Assembly: GCA_934132805.1 (NCBI GenBank)
Contig: CAKPAB010000019.1
Coordinates: 1 to 23,854, forward strand
Direction: 5' to 3'
DNA length: 23,854 bases
Source: an uncultured Clostridia bacterium
Lineage (GTDB): Bacteria; Bacillota; Clostridia; TANB77; CAG-508
A model generated the notes under the pieces. That model was not told where the DNA came from and did not search any database. It saw only the letters and a program-made list of their open reading frames with translations. The position numbers and the translations under genes were made by a program. Shown here piece after piece: positions 9,570 to 16,593 of the stretch (positions are counted from its first letter, which is position 1; every line of letters begins with the position of its first letter).

Positions 9570-9598
9570 TTGATTTTTATGGAATTAACTAATATAAT
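9570..9598 (+). promoter_or_regulatory. Promoter of the HD-GYP response regulator
   Basis: TTGATT at 9570-9575 and TATAAT at 9593-9598 have a 17-nt spacer, preceded by A6 (AAAAAACAC). The leader is about 75 nt long. No clear terminator lies between the kinase stop and this promoter, so read-through from the synthetase operon is possible too. Confidence 0.75.
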
Positions 9599-9638
9599 GT
9601 CTAAAATAAAAGCACCTTTGTATATGCATAATCTTGAG

Positions 9639-9664
9639 GTCAGCATTACATCAATGAAGCTGAC
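9639..9664 (+). promoter_or_regulatory. Leader hairpin before the HD-GYP gene
   Basis: GTCAGC at 9639-9644 pairs with GCTGAC at 9659-9664. An inner CATT/AATG can extend the stem with a 2-nt bulge. It ends 5 nt before the GGAGG at 9670-9674 of the downstream gene. No U-tract follows, so it is not a terminator. It could modulate translation; it does not match the c-di-GMP riboswitch cores I know. Confidence 0.4.
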
Positions 9665-9681
9665 AGGATGGAGGATTGTAA

Positions 9682-10737
9682 ATGAGAAAAGGATTACAAA
9701 AAGTAGTTAACGAGAACAACAATTATAAAATAATAGCAGTTGATGATGAAGAAGGAATAGTAGACTCTCTTTCAATATTTTTAAAACGCTCTGGATATGA
9801 ATTTACTGGAGTAACAGACCCAATGGAGGCTATTGAAAAAGTAAAAAATGAACACTATGACTTAATGTTATTAGACTTTATAATGACACCTATTCATGGT
9901 GACCAAGTTGTTGAAGAAATAAGAAAATTCAATAAAGAGTTATACATTTTACTATTAACAGGACATAAAGATTTAGCTCCACCATTAGAAACAATCAGAA
10001 GGTTAGATATACAAGGTTATTGCGAAAAAAGTGATAAATTTGACCAATTATTATTATTAATAGAATCTGGTATAAAATCAATAGCCCAGATGAATCAAAT
10101 TAAAAAAATTAACGAAGAGTTAGCTGACAAAAATGAAAAGCTTGAAGAGGCTTATTTATCTACTATTCAGACTCTAAGATATACAGTTGAGGCAAAAGAT
10201 ACCTATACTAGAGGTCACTCTGACCGTGTTTCTCAATATTCTGTTTTAATTGGTAAGCATTTAGGTTTGTCTGATAGTGATTTACATGATTTGGAAGTTG
10301 GTGGATTATTCCATGATATTGGTAAAATAGGTATTCCTGATAGTATTTTAAGGAAAGAGTCAAAACTGACTGATGACGAATATTCAGAGATAAAAAATCA
10401 TCCAGCTATTGGAGCACACATTTTATCTTCAGCTAAGATTTTTGAGAATATTATCCCTATAGTCAAACACCATCATGAAAGATATGATGGTAATGGCTAT
10501 CCTGGCAGATTAAAAGGTGAGGATATTCCATATTTGGCTAGAATTGCTGCTATTGCTGACACTTTTGATGCTATGACTTCTAAGAGAAGTTATAGAGATT
10601 CACTTCCTATGGATGTTGTTATTAGTGAATTCAAGAGATGTAGAGGCACTCAATTTGACCCTGAGTTAGATGATGTATTCTTAGATATCTTGGAAAACCA
10701 TTATGATGAAATTGAAAAAATAAAAGAAAATTATTAA
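9682..10737 (+). CDS. Response regulator with HD-GYP domain (probable c-di-GMP phosphodiesterase)
   Basis: An N-terminal CheY-like receiver (about 14-128) has acidic residues D21/D22, phospho-acceptor D65 (LLDF), T93 and K116. A coiled-coil linker (about 135-165) leads to an HD-GYP domain (about 165-345) with H179, the HD pair H211-D212 in FHDIGKIGIP, a histidine cluster at 263-265 and GYP at 272-274 in GNGYP. HD-GYP proteins of the RpfG class hydrolyse cyclic di-GMP to GMP, and phosphorylation of the receiver usually controls activity. All the usual metal ligands appear present. The start at 9682 has GGAGG 7 nt upstream. Position next to the kinase suggests a cognate pair. The output would be a second messenger rather than DNA binding, so any link to synthetase transcription must be indirect. 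Confidence 0.93.
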   Translation: MRKGLQKVVNENNNYKIIAVDDEEGIVDSLSIFLKRSGYEFTGVTDPMEAIEKVKNEHYDLMLLDFIMTPIHGDQVVEEIRKFNKELYILLLTGHKDLAPPLETIRRLDIQGYCEKSDKFDQLLLLIESGIKSIAQMNQIKKINEELADKNEKLEEAYLSTIQTLRYTVEAKDTYTRGHSDRVSQYSVLIGKHLGLSDSDLHDLEVGGLFHDIGKIGIPDSILRKESKLTDDEYSEIKNHPAIGAHILSSAKIFENIIPIVKHHHERYDGNGYPGRLKGEDIPYLARIAAIADTFDAMTSKRSYRDSLPMDVVISEFKRCRGTQFDPELDDVFLDILENHYDEIEKIKENY

Positions 10738-10780
10738 AAAAAACGGAATTAAGTGGCTACCACTTTAAATTCCGTTTTTT
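10738..10780. terminator. Bidirectional rho-independent terminator
   Basis: ACGGAATT plus AAGTGG pairs with CCACTT and AATTCCGT around a short CTA loop, flanked by an A-run on the left and T6 on the right. It serves the HD-GYP gene on plus and the convergent TM2 gene on minus. Confidence 0.85.
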
Positions 10781-10803
10781 AAAATTAAAATGCGATTACT
10801 TTT

Positions 10804-10820
10804 TATCTCATTTTGAGATA
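10804..10820. repeat. Small perfect hairpin in the TM2 gene 3' region
   Basis: TATCTCA and TGAGATA form a 7-bp stem with a TTT loop. No U-run follows in either direction. It lies between the TM2 stop and the shared terminator and could be a 3' processing or stability hairpin. Confidence 0.35.
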
Positions 10821-10846
10821 TTAAAGATTGTTCATTTTTATGTCTT

Positions 10847-11335
10847 TTATACTAAAATATTTCCATTTGAATCTGGTGTTGAACATATAGCAATTATAAA
10901 TTCAACAAATGCTATAATTGCTGGTATACATGTCCAACAGAATAATAAATAACATATTCCTGCACCAATTTTTCCAGCATAAAATTTATGTGCACCTATT
11001 CCTCCTAAGAAAAATGCTAGTAATACATAAACCCATTTGTTAACTACTTTTTTGCCATTTCCTACATATCCATAATTTGGGTTAGTGTTTGTATTGCTGT
11101 TGTTTATATTTATATTTACTCCACCATTTGGATTTTGTGTCTCTTCTCTTTTAACTTCTTCTTCTTTTTTTGTTACTATAACACTATTTTCGTTTTCAAA
11201 TATTTCTACTTTGTCTCCTGGTTGTGGGTCAAATTTTACATCCATTCTTCTAACTTCTTTAATTGTTCCATCATCTGTTCCGATTTGAACAATGTCATCT
11301 CTTACTTCTAATATTTTACTCATATTACTTTTCAT
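10847..11335 (-). CDS. TM2-domain membrane protein
   Basis: The protein has 162 aa. Residues 1-60 form a small beta-rich, charged cytoplasmic-type segment (KVEIFENENSVIV). Residues 66-97 are a polar, asparagine-rich linker. Residues 98-152 are a TM2 domain: two hydrophobic helices around the family motif GGIGAHKFYAGK (111-122), where the loop G-x-H-x-F-Y is the recognisable core. TM2 proteins are widespread small membrane proteins of unknown molecular function. The start is ambiguous: ATG at 11335 (MKSNM) is separated from a strong GGGGAGG by 20 nt, and an 8-bp hairpin fills that gap; M5 at 11323 is an alternative with a weaker site. A TTGTTT/TAAAAT promoter lies about 70-95 nt upstream. It appears monocistronic. 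Confidence 0.85.
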   Translation of the reverse strand: MKSNMSKILEVRDDIVQIGTDDGTIKEVRRMDVKFDPQPGDKVEIFENENSVIVTKKEEEVKREETQNPNGGVNININNSNTNTNPNYGYVGNGKKVVNKWVYVLLAFFLGGIGAHKFYAGKIGAGICYLLFCWTCIPAIIAFVEFIIAICSTPDSNGNILV

Positions 11336-11353
11336 ATTAGCTTTTGCTAATAT
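11334..11353 (-). promoter_or_regulatory. Hairpin between Shine-Dalgarno and start codon of the TM2 gene
   Basis: On the minus strand, ATATTAGC-AAAA-GCTAATAT is a perfect 8-bp stem with a 4-nt loop. It begins 2 nt after GGAGG (11356-11360), and its last two bases are the A and U of the AUG. Folded, it brings the Shine-Dalgarno close to the start; it could either bridge an over-long spacer or sequester the start codon. Confidence 0.6.
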
Positions 11354-11402
11354 TTCCTCCCCTCTTTTTATTAATATATAAGATAATTTTACTTATATTT
11401 CT

Positions 11403-11431
11403 ATTTTACTATAAAGTTCGACTAAAAACAA
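11403..11431 (-). promoter_or_regulatory. Promoter of the TM2 gene
   Basis: Read on minus, TTGTTT (11431-11426) and TAAAAT (11408-11403) are separated by 17 nt. The -35 is imperfect but the spacing and position are right for the TM2 gene. Confidence 0.55.
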
Positions 11432-11471
11432 GAAATATCGCAAAAAAATTTTAAAAAACGTTACAATTCGT

Positions 11472-11493
11472 GTTACAGTTCACAGCCCATAAA
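11472..11493 (-). repeat. Interspersed repeat copy 2 (CTGTGAACTGTAA)
   Basis: The minus strand of 11473-11493 matches 139-159 at 20 of 21 bases. It lies between the tex terminator and the TM2 promoter, in inverted orientation to copy 1. Confidence 0.5.
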
Positions 11494-11499
11494 TAAAAA

Positions 11500-11538
11500 A
11501 CGGGATTTGGAGTGCTAGCTCCTTAATCCCTTTTTTTT
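11500..11538. terminator. Rho-independent terminator of tex
   Basis: On minus, GGGATTAAGGAG pairs with CTCCAAATCCC around a CTAGCA loop, followed by GTTTTTTAT. The A8 on its 5' side overlaps the tex stop codon region. The T8 on plus makes it potentially bidirectional. Confidence 0.85.
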
Positions 11539-13720
11539 ATACTTTCATTGATAGTGCTACTTTTTTTCTTTCCATGTCTATTTTTATAACTTTTACTTTT
11601 ACAATATCCCCAACTGATACTAAATCTGATGGATTTTTAATATATTTTTCGCTCATTTCTGAAATATGTACAAGTCCATCATATTTAACACCAATGTCTA
11701 CAAATGCTCCGAAGTCTATAACATTTCTTACTGTTCCTGTTAAAATCATACCTTCTTTTAAATCTTCTAATTTCAAAACATCTTGTCTTAAAATTGGTTT
11801 TGGCATATCTTCACGTGGGTCTCTTCCTGGTTTGCTAAGTTCTGAAATTATATCTGCTAATGTCATTTCTCCTATTTCTAGTTCTTTGGCAGTTTTTGCT
11901 ACATCAACTGTTTTTAATTTTTGTCTTAGCTCTTCTGTTTTTTCCCTGTCTCTTAAGTCTTCTTTGTTAAAGCCTACTGATTTTAATAATTTTTCTGTTG
12001 CTTCATAACTTTCTGGATGAACTGCAGTTATTTCTAGTGGATTTTTTCCGTCTATTATTCTTAAAAATCCTGCACATTGTTCAAATGCTACTTTTCCTAG
12101 CTTTGGTACTTTTAAAAGTTCTTTTCTTTCTTTTAGTTTTCCGTTTTCGTCTCTATATTTTACAATGTTTTTGGCTATTGTGTTGTTTATTCCTGATACA
12201 TATGAAAGTAGTGATGGCGTTGCTGTGTTTACATCAACTCCTACTTTGTTAACACTATCTTCTACTACGCCTGTTAGACTTTCAGCTAGTTTCTTTTGGT
12301 TTACATCGTGTTGATATTGCCCAACTCCTATTGCTTTTGGGTCTATTTTTACAAGTTCTGCAAGTGGGTCTTGTAGTCTTCTTGCTATTGATATTGCTCC
12401 TCTTATAGAAACATTGATGTCTGGATATTCTTCTGTTGCAAGTTTTGATGCTGAATATACTGATGCTCCTGCTTCACTTACAATTACATAGTGTACTGGC
12501 CTTGATGCTTCTTTTATCATGTCTGATACAAACATTTCTGATTCTCTTGATGCCGTTCCGTTTCCTATTGCTATCATGTCTATTTTGTCTTTTTCAATTA
12601 GTTTTAGTAATTCTTTTTTTGCACCTTCTACATCATTTTGAGGCTCTGTAGGATATACAGTTGTATAGTCTAGAACTTTTCCTGTTTCGTCTATTACTGC
12701 TATTTTGCAACCTGTTCTATATGCAGGGTCAAAGCCCATTACTGTTGTGCCTTTTATTGGTGCTCCTAATAGCAATTGTTTTGAGTTTTGTCCAAATACT
12801 TTTATTGCTTTTTCTTCTGCTTTTTCTGTTAGGTCTGAACGAATTTCTCTATCAATTGATGGTTCTATTAGTCTTTCAAAACTGTCTAATATTGTGTCTT
12901 TTAGCATTTGTGCAAATTGTGTTTCACCTTTTATAATGTCTCTTTCTATATATGCTAAAATTTTGTCTTCTGGCTTTTCAATTGATACTTTTAGGAAATC
13001 TTCTTTTTCTCCCCTATTTATTGCCAAAATTCTGTGGCTAGGTATCCATTTTAGTGCTTCACTATAGTCATAATACATCTCATAATTTGATTTGCTCTCA
13101 CTGTCTTTTGCTTTTGTTTTGATAAGTCCTTCTCTATAACATTGTCTTTTTATTTCTTTTCTGTATTTAGCATTGTCAGAAATATCTTCGGCTATAATGT
13201 CTAGTGCTCCTTGTACTGCGTCCTCTGGAGTTGCAACGGCCTTGTCTTTGTTTTTCTTGTCTTCTTCTGATAATTTTTCTACATTTACATATTCTTGTGC
13301 TATTTCTAATATTGGCTTTGTTTCTTTTTGTTCAATTATTATTTGTGCAAGAGGCTCTAGCCCTTTTGATTTTGCTACTGTTGCTCTTGTCTTTTTCTTT
13401 TGTTTGTATGGTCTGTAAATGTCTTCTACTTCTGCAAGTGTTTTTGAAATTGCTACGGCTTGCAAGATTTCGTCTGTTAGTTTTCCTTGTTCATCTATTG
13501 ATTTTATTACTTCTTCTTTTCTTGTTTCTAAGTTCCTTAAGTATGATAGTCTTTCTCCAAATGTTCTTAGTATTTCGTCACTTAGTCCTCCTGTTACTTC
13601 TTTTCTGTAACGTGCAATAAATGGTATTGTGTTTCCTTCGTCTATTAGTTTTATTGTGTTTTCTACTTGTTGTATTTTGATATTTAATTCTTCTGCAATT
13701 GTTTTTGCTATTTTGTCCAT
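11537..13720 (-). CDS. tex: Tex family nucleic-acid-binding protein with S1 domain
   Basis: At 727 aa this is the usual length for Tex/YhgF. The N-terminal helical Tex region opens with IAKTIAEELNIKIQQVENTIKLIDEGNTIPFIARYRKEVTGG (positions 4-45). A YqgF/RNase-H-like fold is at about 320-450 (VMGFDPAYRTGCKIAVID). Helix-hairpin-helix elements lie at about 490-560 (SYVSGINNTIAKNIVKYR). An S1 domain is at about 650-725 (GTVRNVIDFGAFVDIGV). Tex binds RNA and is linked to transcription and toxin expression in other bacteria; its exact role varies. The start codon has AAGGAAGGGA just upstream. It is transcribed divergently from the DUF975 gene. Nothing looks truncated. Confidence 0.96.
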   Translation of the reverse strand: MDKIAKTIAEELNIKIQQVENTIKLIDEGNTIPFIARYRKEVTGGLSDEILRTFGERLSYLRNLETRKEEVIKSIDEQGKLTDEILQAVAISKTLAEVEDIYRPYKQKKKTRATVAKSKGLEPLAQIIIEQKETKPILEIAQEYVNVEKLSEEDKKNKDKAVATPEDAVQGALDIIAEDISDNAKYRKEIKRQCYREGLIKTKAKDSESKSNYEMYYDYSEALKWIPSHRILAINRGEKEDFLKVSIEKPEDKILAYIERDIIKGETQFAQMLKDTILDSFERLIEPSIDREIRSDLTEKAEEKAIKVFGQNSKQLLLGAPIKGTTVMGFDPAYRTGCKIAVIDETGKVLDYTTVYPTEPQNDVEGAKKELLKLIEKDKIDMIAIGNGTASRESEMFVSDMIKEASRPVHYVIVSEAGASVYSASKLATEEYPDINVSIRGAISIARRLQDPLAELVKIDPKAIGVGQYQHDVNQKKLAESLTGVVEDSVNKVGVDVNTATPSLLSYVSGINNTIAKNIVKYRDENGKLKERKELLKVPKLGKVAFEQCAGFLRIIDGKNPLEITAVHPESYEATEKLLKSVGFNKEDLRDREKTEELRQKLKTVDVAKTAKELEIGEMTLADIISELSKPGRDPREDMPKPILRQDVLKLEDLKEGMILTGTVRNVIDFGAFVDIGVKYDGLVHISEMSEKYIKNPSDLVSVGDIVKVKVIKIDMERKKVALSMKV

Positions 13721-13773
13721 TTTTCTTCCCTTCCTTTTTAATTTTTATTTGTCGAAAATTGTTATATTTTATA

Positions 13774-13802
13774 TTGACTTTTTTCTTTATTTAATATATC
13801 AT
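13774..13802 (+). promoter_or_regulatory. Promoter of the DUF975 gene
   Basis: TTGACT at 13774-13779 and TATCAT at 13797-13802 with a 17-nt spacer. It is followed by a 32-nt leader containing the G6 Shine-Dalgarno (13822-13827). Confidence 0.65.
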
Positions 13803-13834
13803 AAATTTAAATAAAATAAAAGGGGGGAAATAAA

Positions 13835-14611
13835 ATGATTTCATCAGATTTTAGAGCAGAAGCACGTAGAAAATTAGTTGGAAAATGGGGAACAGCTGCT
13901 TGTATAATGTTAGCTTATGGTGTAATTTCTTTCTTAATTTCTTTTATAGAAGGTCTTTTACCTGACTCATTATCAGCTCTTGGCAGTATTCTAAATATCG
14001 CAATAGAAGTTCCATTATCATTTGGACTTATATTCTCATTTTTAAAATTATTTAATGATGAAGATGTTAAGGCTTTTGATTTTGTAAAATTAGCTATTGA
14101 TAATTTTGGAAGAGCTTGGGGAGTATCATTATATACTTTCTTAAAAATGATTGTTCCACTTTTACTAATTCTACTAGGTTACTTTTTATTAGTAGGCGTA
14201 GGAATTTATTTTTATAGTACAGCTTTATATGGTGGCTCTAGTACTGTTAGTGTATTATTAGCACTAATAAGTTTTGTACTTATTGTAGCAGCTGGAATTT
14301 GGGCATTTACAAAATCTTTTTACTATAAATTAGCTCATTTTGTTGCTATGGAAAATCCAACTATGAATACTTCTGATGCTGTTTCTGAAAGTGAAAAATT
14401 AATGACCGGAAAACGTTTTAGCTTTTTCTGCTTAGATTTTTCTTTCATAGGTTGGGCAATTTTAGCTACTTTAACTTTTGGTATTGGATTTTTATGGCTT
14501 ATTCCTTATGTTGAATGTGCTCATATTGTTTTTTACAAATATCTTTCTAAAAAAGATACAAATGTTGAAGTTGAAGCTACAACAGCTGAAAATACTACAG
14601 AAAATATATAG
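13835..14611 (+). CDS. DUF975 family multi-pass membrane protein
   Basis: The protein has 258 aa. The N-terminal amphipathic stretch (SDFRAEARRKLVGKWGTAA, from residue 4) is the hallmark of the DUF975 family, in which Arg-rich ARRKL-GxWG precedes the first membrane helix. Hydrophobic segments lie near residues 20-45, 48-70, 105-130, 135-160 and 200-235. The C-terminal tail (about 240-258) is threonine- and glutamate-rich and probably cytoplasmic. Function in this family is not known. It stands alone between divergent tex and a convergent ABC-F gene, with its own promoter and terminator, and an unusually G-rich Shine-Dalgarno (AAGGGGGGAAA) 7 nt before ATG. Confidence 0.85.
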   Translation: MISSDFRAEARRKLVGKWGTAACIMLAYGVISFLISFIEGLLPDSLSALGSILNIAIEVPLSFGLIFSFLKLFNDEDVKAFDFVKLAIDNFGRAWGVSLYTFLKMIVPLLLILLGYFLLVGVGIYFYSTALYGGSSTVSVLLALISFVLIVAAGIWAFTKSFYYKLAHFVAMENPTMNTSDAVSESEKLMTGKRFSFFCLDFSFIGWAILATLTFGIGFLWLIPYVECAHIVFYKYLSKKDTNVEVEATTAENTTENI

Positions 14612-14622
14612 AGATACAAAAG

Positions 14623-14656
14623 AAAATAGAGAATTAGGCTTCTCTATTTTTTTATT
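14623..14656. terminator. Bidirectional terminator between DUF975 and ABC-F genes
   Basis: AAAATAGAGAA (14623-14633) pairs perfectly with TTCTCTATTTT (14640-14650) around a 6-nt loop, with a T-run continuing on plus and TTTTCTTTT on minus. It lies 12 nt after the DUF975 stop and serves the convergent pair. Confidence 0.85.
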
Positions 14657-14703
14657 TTTTTCTATTTTGTATTGTTAATTTTTTGATGCTATATCTTGTA
14701 ATT

Positions 14704-16287
14704 TTATTCAATTCCTAAGTATTCATTGTATGTAACTTCTCTGTCTATTACATTTCCGTCTTCTTTTATATCAATAATTCTATTTGCAACTGTTTGAGTT
14801 AGTTCGTGGTCATGTGATGTAAATAAAATATTTCCTATAAATTTTTTCATTCCTTCATTTACAGAAGTAATGCTTTCCATATCTAAATGGTTTGTTGGCT
14901 CATCAAATATTAAGAAGTTTGCTCCTGAAAGCATCATTTTTGAAAGCACACATCTTACTTTTTCTCCTCCTGATAGAACTCTTACTTGTTTTAGTGCTTC
15001 ATCTCCTGAAAATAGCATTCTTCCTAAAAAGCCTCTTACATATGTTTCGTCTGGGTCTTTTGAATATTTTCTTAACCATTCGGTAATATTCTCATCTGTA
15101 TCAAATAAGTAATTATTATCCTTAGGGAAATAAGACTTTGTTATGGTTGTTCCCCATACTAGTTCTCCGCTGTCTGGTTGCATTTCTCCTGAGATTATTT
15201 GGAATAATACTGTTTTTGCAATTTCATTATCTGCTAAAAATGCAATTTTGTCGTCTTGTTTTACTGTAAATGATACATTGTCTAAAACTTTTACTCCTTC
15301 AAATGTTTTTGTTATGTTTTTAACTTGTAATATTTCTTTTCCTGGCTCTCTATCTGGTTTGAAGTCTACATATGGATATTTTCTGTTTGATGGTTTTATT
15401 TCGTCTAGTTCTATTTTTTCAAGTGTTTTCTTTCTTGATGTTGCTTGTTTTGATTTTGATGCATTTGCACTAAATCTTGCTATAAAGTCTTGTAATTCTT
15501 TAATTTTTTCTTCTTTTTTCTTGTTTTGCTCTCTCATTTGTTTTAATGCTAATTGACTTGATTCGTACCAGAAGTCGTAGTTTCCTGGATATACTTTTAT
15601 TTTTCCAAAGTCTACATCTGCTATGTGTGTACATACTTTGTTTAGGAAATATCTGTCGTGTGATACTACTATTACTGTGTTTTCAAAGTTGATTAAAAAT
15701 TCTTGTAACCAGTTTATGCTTTTTAGGTCTAAGTCGTTTGTTGGCTCATCTAGTAGTAATACATCTGGGTTTCCAAATAGTGCTTGAGCTAGTAATACTT
15801 TTACTTTTTCTCTTGCTTCTATTTCTTTCATGAATTTGTAATGATTTTCTGGTATTATTCCTAAGTCGTTTAATAACATTGCAGCGTCTGATTCTGCGTT
15901 CCATCCGTCTAGTTCCGCAAATCTTTCTTCTAATTTTGCTGCTTTCATTCCGTCTTCTTCTGTGAAGTCTGGTTTTGCGTATATTTCTTCTTTTTCTTTC
16001 ATTATGTCATATAATTCTTTGTTTCCCATCATTACTGTGTCTATTACTGTGTTTTCTTCAAATGCAAAGTGGTCTTGCTTTAGTATTGATAGTCTTTCTC
16101 CTTTTTCTAGTGTTACGTCTCCTTTGCTTGGCTCTATTTCTCCTGATAGTACTTTTAGAAATGTTGATTTTCCTGCTCCATTGGCTCCTATGATTCCGTA
16201 GCAGTTTCCTTTCCCGAATTTTATGTTTACGTCTTCAAATAGTACTCTTTTTCCAAATCGTACTGTTACTCCGTTTGCACTTAACAT
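14704..16287 (-). CDS. ykpA: ABC-F family ATPase, YkpA/YbiT type
   Basis: Two ATPase domains in tandem with no membrane segments (527 aa) place this in the ABC-F group, which acts on ribosomes. The first domain has Walker A GANGAGKS (34-41), Walker B LLLDEPTNDLD (177-187) and SHDR (209-212). The interdomain linker at about 245-305 is charged and helical, with a short TxSRKK segment. The second domain has signature LSGGEK (438-443), Walker B LIFDEPTNHLD (459-469) and SHDH (491-494). Two motifs are degenerate: the domain 1 signature is IEARE (156-160) instead of LSGGE, and the domain 2 Walker A reads LADNEIAKTV (351-360). The sequence from GKRVLFEDVNIKF onward strongly resembles Bacillus YkpA. 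It is not obviously a resistance-type protein. It has a TTGCAA/TATACT promoter and a strong GGGAGGAAAACA start. Confidence 0.93.
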   Translation of the reverse strand: MLSANGVTVRFGKRVLFEDVNIKFGKGNCYGIIGANGAGKSTFLKVLSGEIEPSKGDVTLEKGERLSILKQDHFAFEENTVIDTVMMGNKELYDIMKEKEEIYAKPDFTEEDGMKAAKLEERFAELDGWNAESDAAMLLNDLGIIPENHYKFMKEIEAREKVKVLLAQALFGNPDVLLLDEPTNDLDLKSINWLQEFLINFENTVIVVSHDRYFLNKVCTHIADVDFGKIKVYPGNYDFWYESSQLALKQMREQNKKKEEKIKELQDFIARFSANASKSKQATSRKKTLEKIELDEIKPSNRKYPYVDFKPDREPGKEILQVKNITKTFEGVKVLDNVSFTVKQDDKIAFLADNEIAKTVLFQIISGEMQPDSGELVWGTTITKSYFPKDNNYLFDTDENITEWLRKYSKDPDETYVRGFLGRMLFSGDEALKQVRVLSGGEKVRCVLSKMMLSGANFLIFDEPTNHLDMESITSVNEGMKKFIGNILFTSHDHELTQTVANRIIDIKEDGNVIDREVTYNEYLGIE

Positions 16288-16330
16288 TGTTTTCCTCCCT
16301 AAATTTTAATTCTCTTTTTTATGCTTGTAT

Positions 16331-16359
16331 AGTATACCATTTTTTTTTGATAATTGCAA
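16331..16359 (-). promoter_or_regulatory. Promoter of the ABC-F gene
   Basis: On minus, TTGCAA (16359-16354) and TATACT (16336-16331) are spaced by 17 nt. The promoter sits 26 nt inside from the edge of the long inverted-repeat element. Confidence 0.7.
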
Positions 16360-16385
16360 TCTTATTTTTGGAGGCAAAAAAAAAA

Positions 16386-16584
16386 CCTACCTAAGCTAGG
16401 AATGTATATATATGATTTGATAATTCTTGAATGCAAATGGAACAATATTAGAATTTCTTAAAAAATAAATGGAAAGAGTTCACAAAGTGGAAGGGTGCCA
16501 TTTATTTTTTTAGAAATTCTTATGTTGTGTAATGTATCCGAAAGAATTATCAAATCATATATATACATTCCTAGCTTAGGTAGG
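16386..16584. repeat. 199-bp nested long-inverted-repeat element (MITE-like or giant hairpin)
   Basis: The outer arms, 16386-16428 and 16542-16584, are a perfect 43-nt inverted repeat beginning CCTACCTAAGCTAGG. Inside, 16450-16472 and 16498-16520 form a second inverted repeat matching 22 of 23 positions around a 25-nt loop. An A10 run precedes the left arm and a T7 run follows the right arm, so transcripts from either side would fold a long stem with a U-tail. It carries no coding frame. It lies just downstream of the DUF378 stop and just upstream of the ABC-F promoter. It could be a non-autonomous transposon, an oversized terminator or a structured RNA. No target-site duplication is obvious because the flanks are homopolymeric. 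Confidence 0.85.
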
Positions 16585-16593
16585 GCTCTTTTT

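Noticed and set aside
9599..9681. c-di-GMP riboswitch upstream of the HD-GYP gene
   Set aside because: The leader is too short (about 75 nt) and lacks the conserved core elements of either known c-di-GMP class.
11574..13620. Several plus-strand open frames (up to 144 codons) opposite tex
   Set aside because: All are Leu/Ser/Phe-rich shadows of the A-rich tex coding strand; no domain or start signal supports them. The same holds for plus-strand frames opposite the ABC-F, CorA, VanW and reductase genes.
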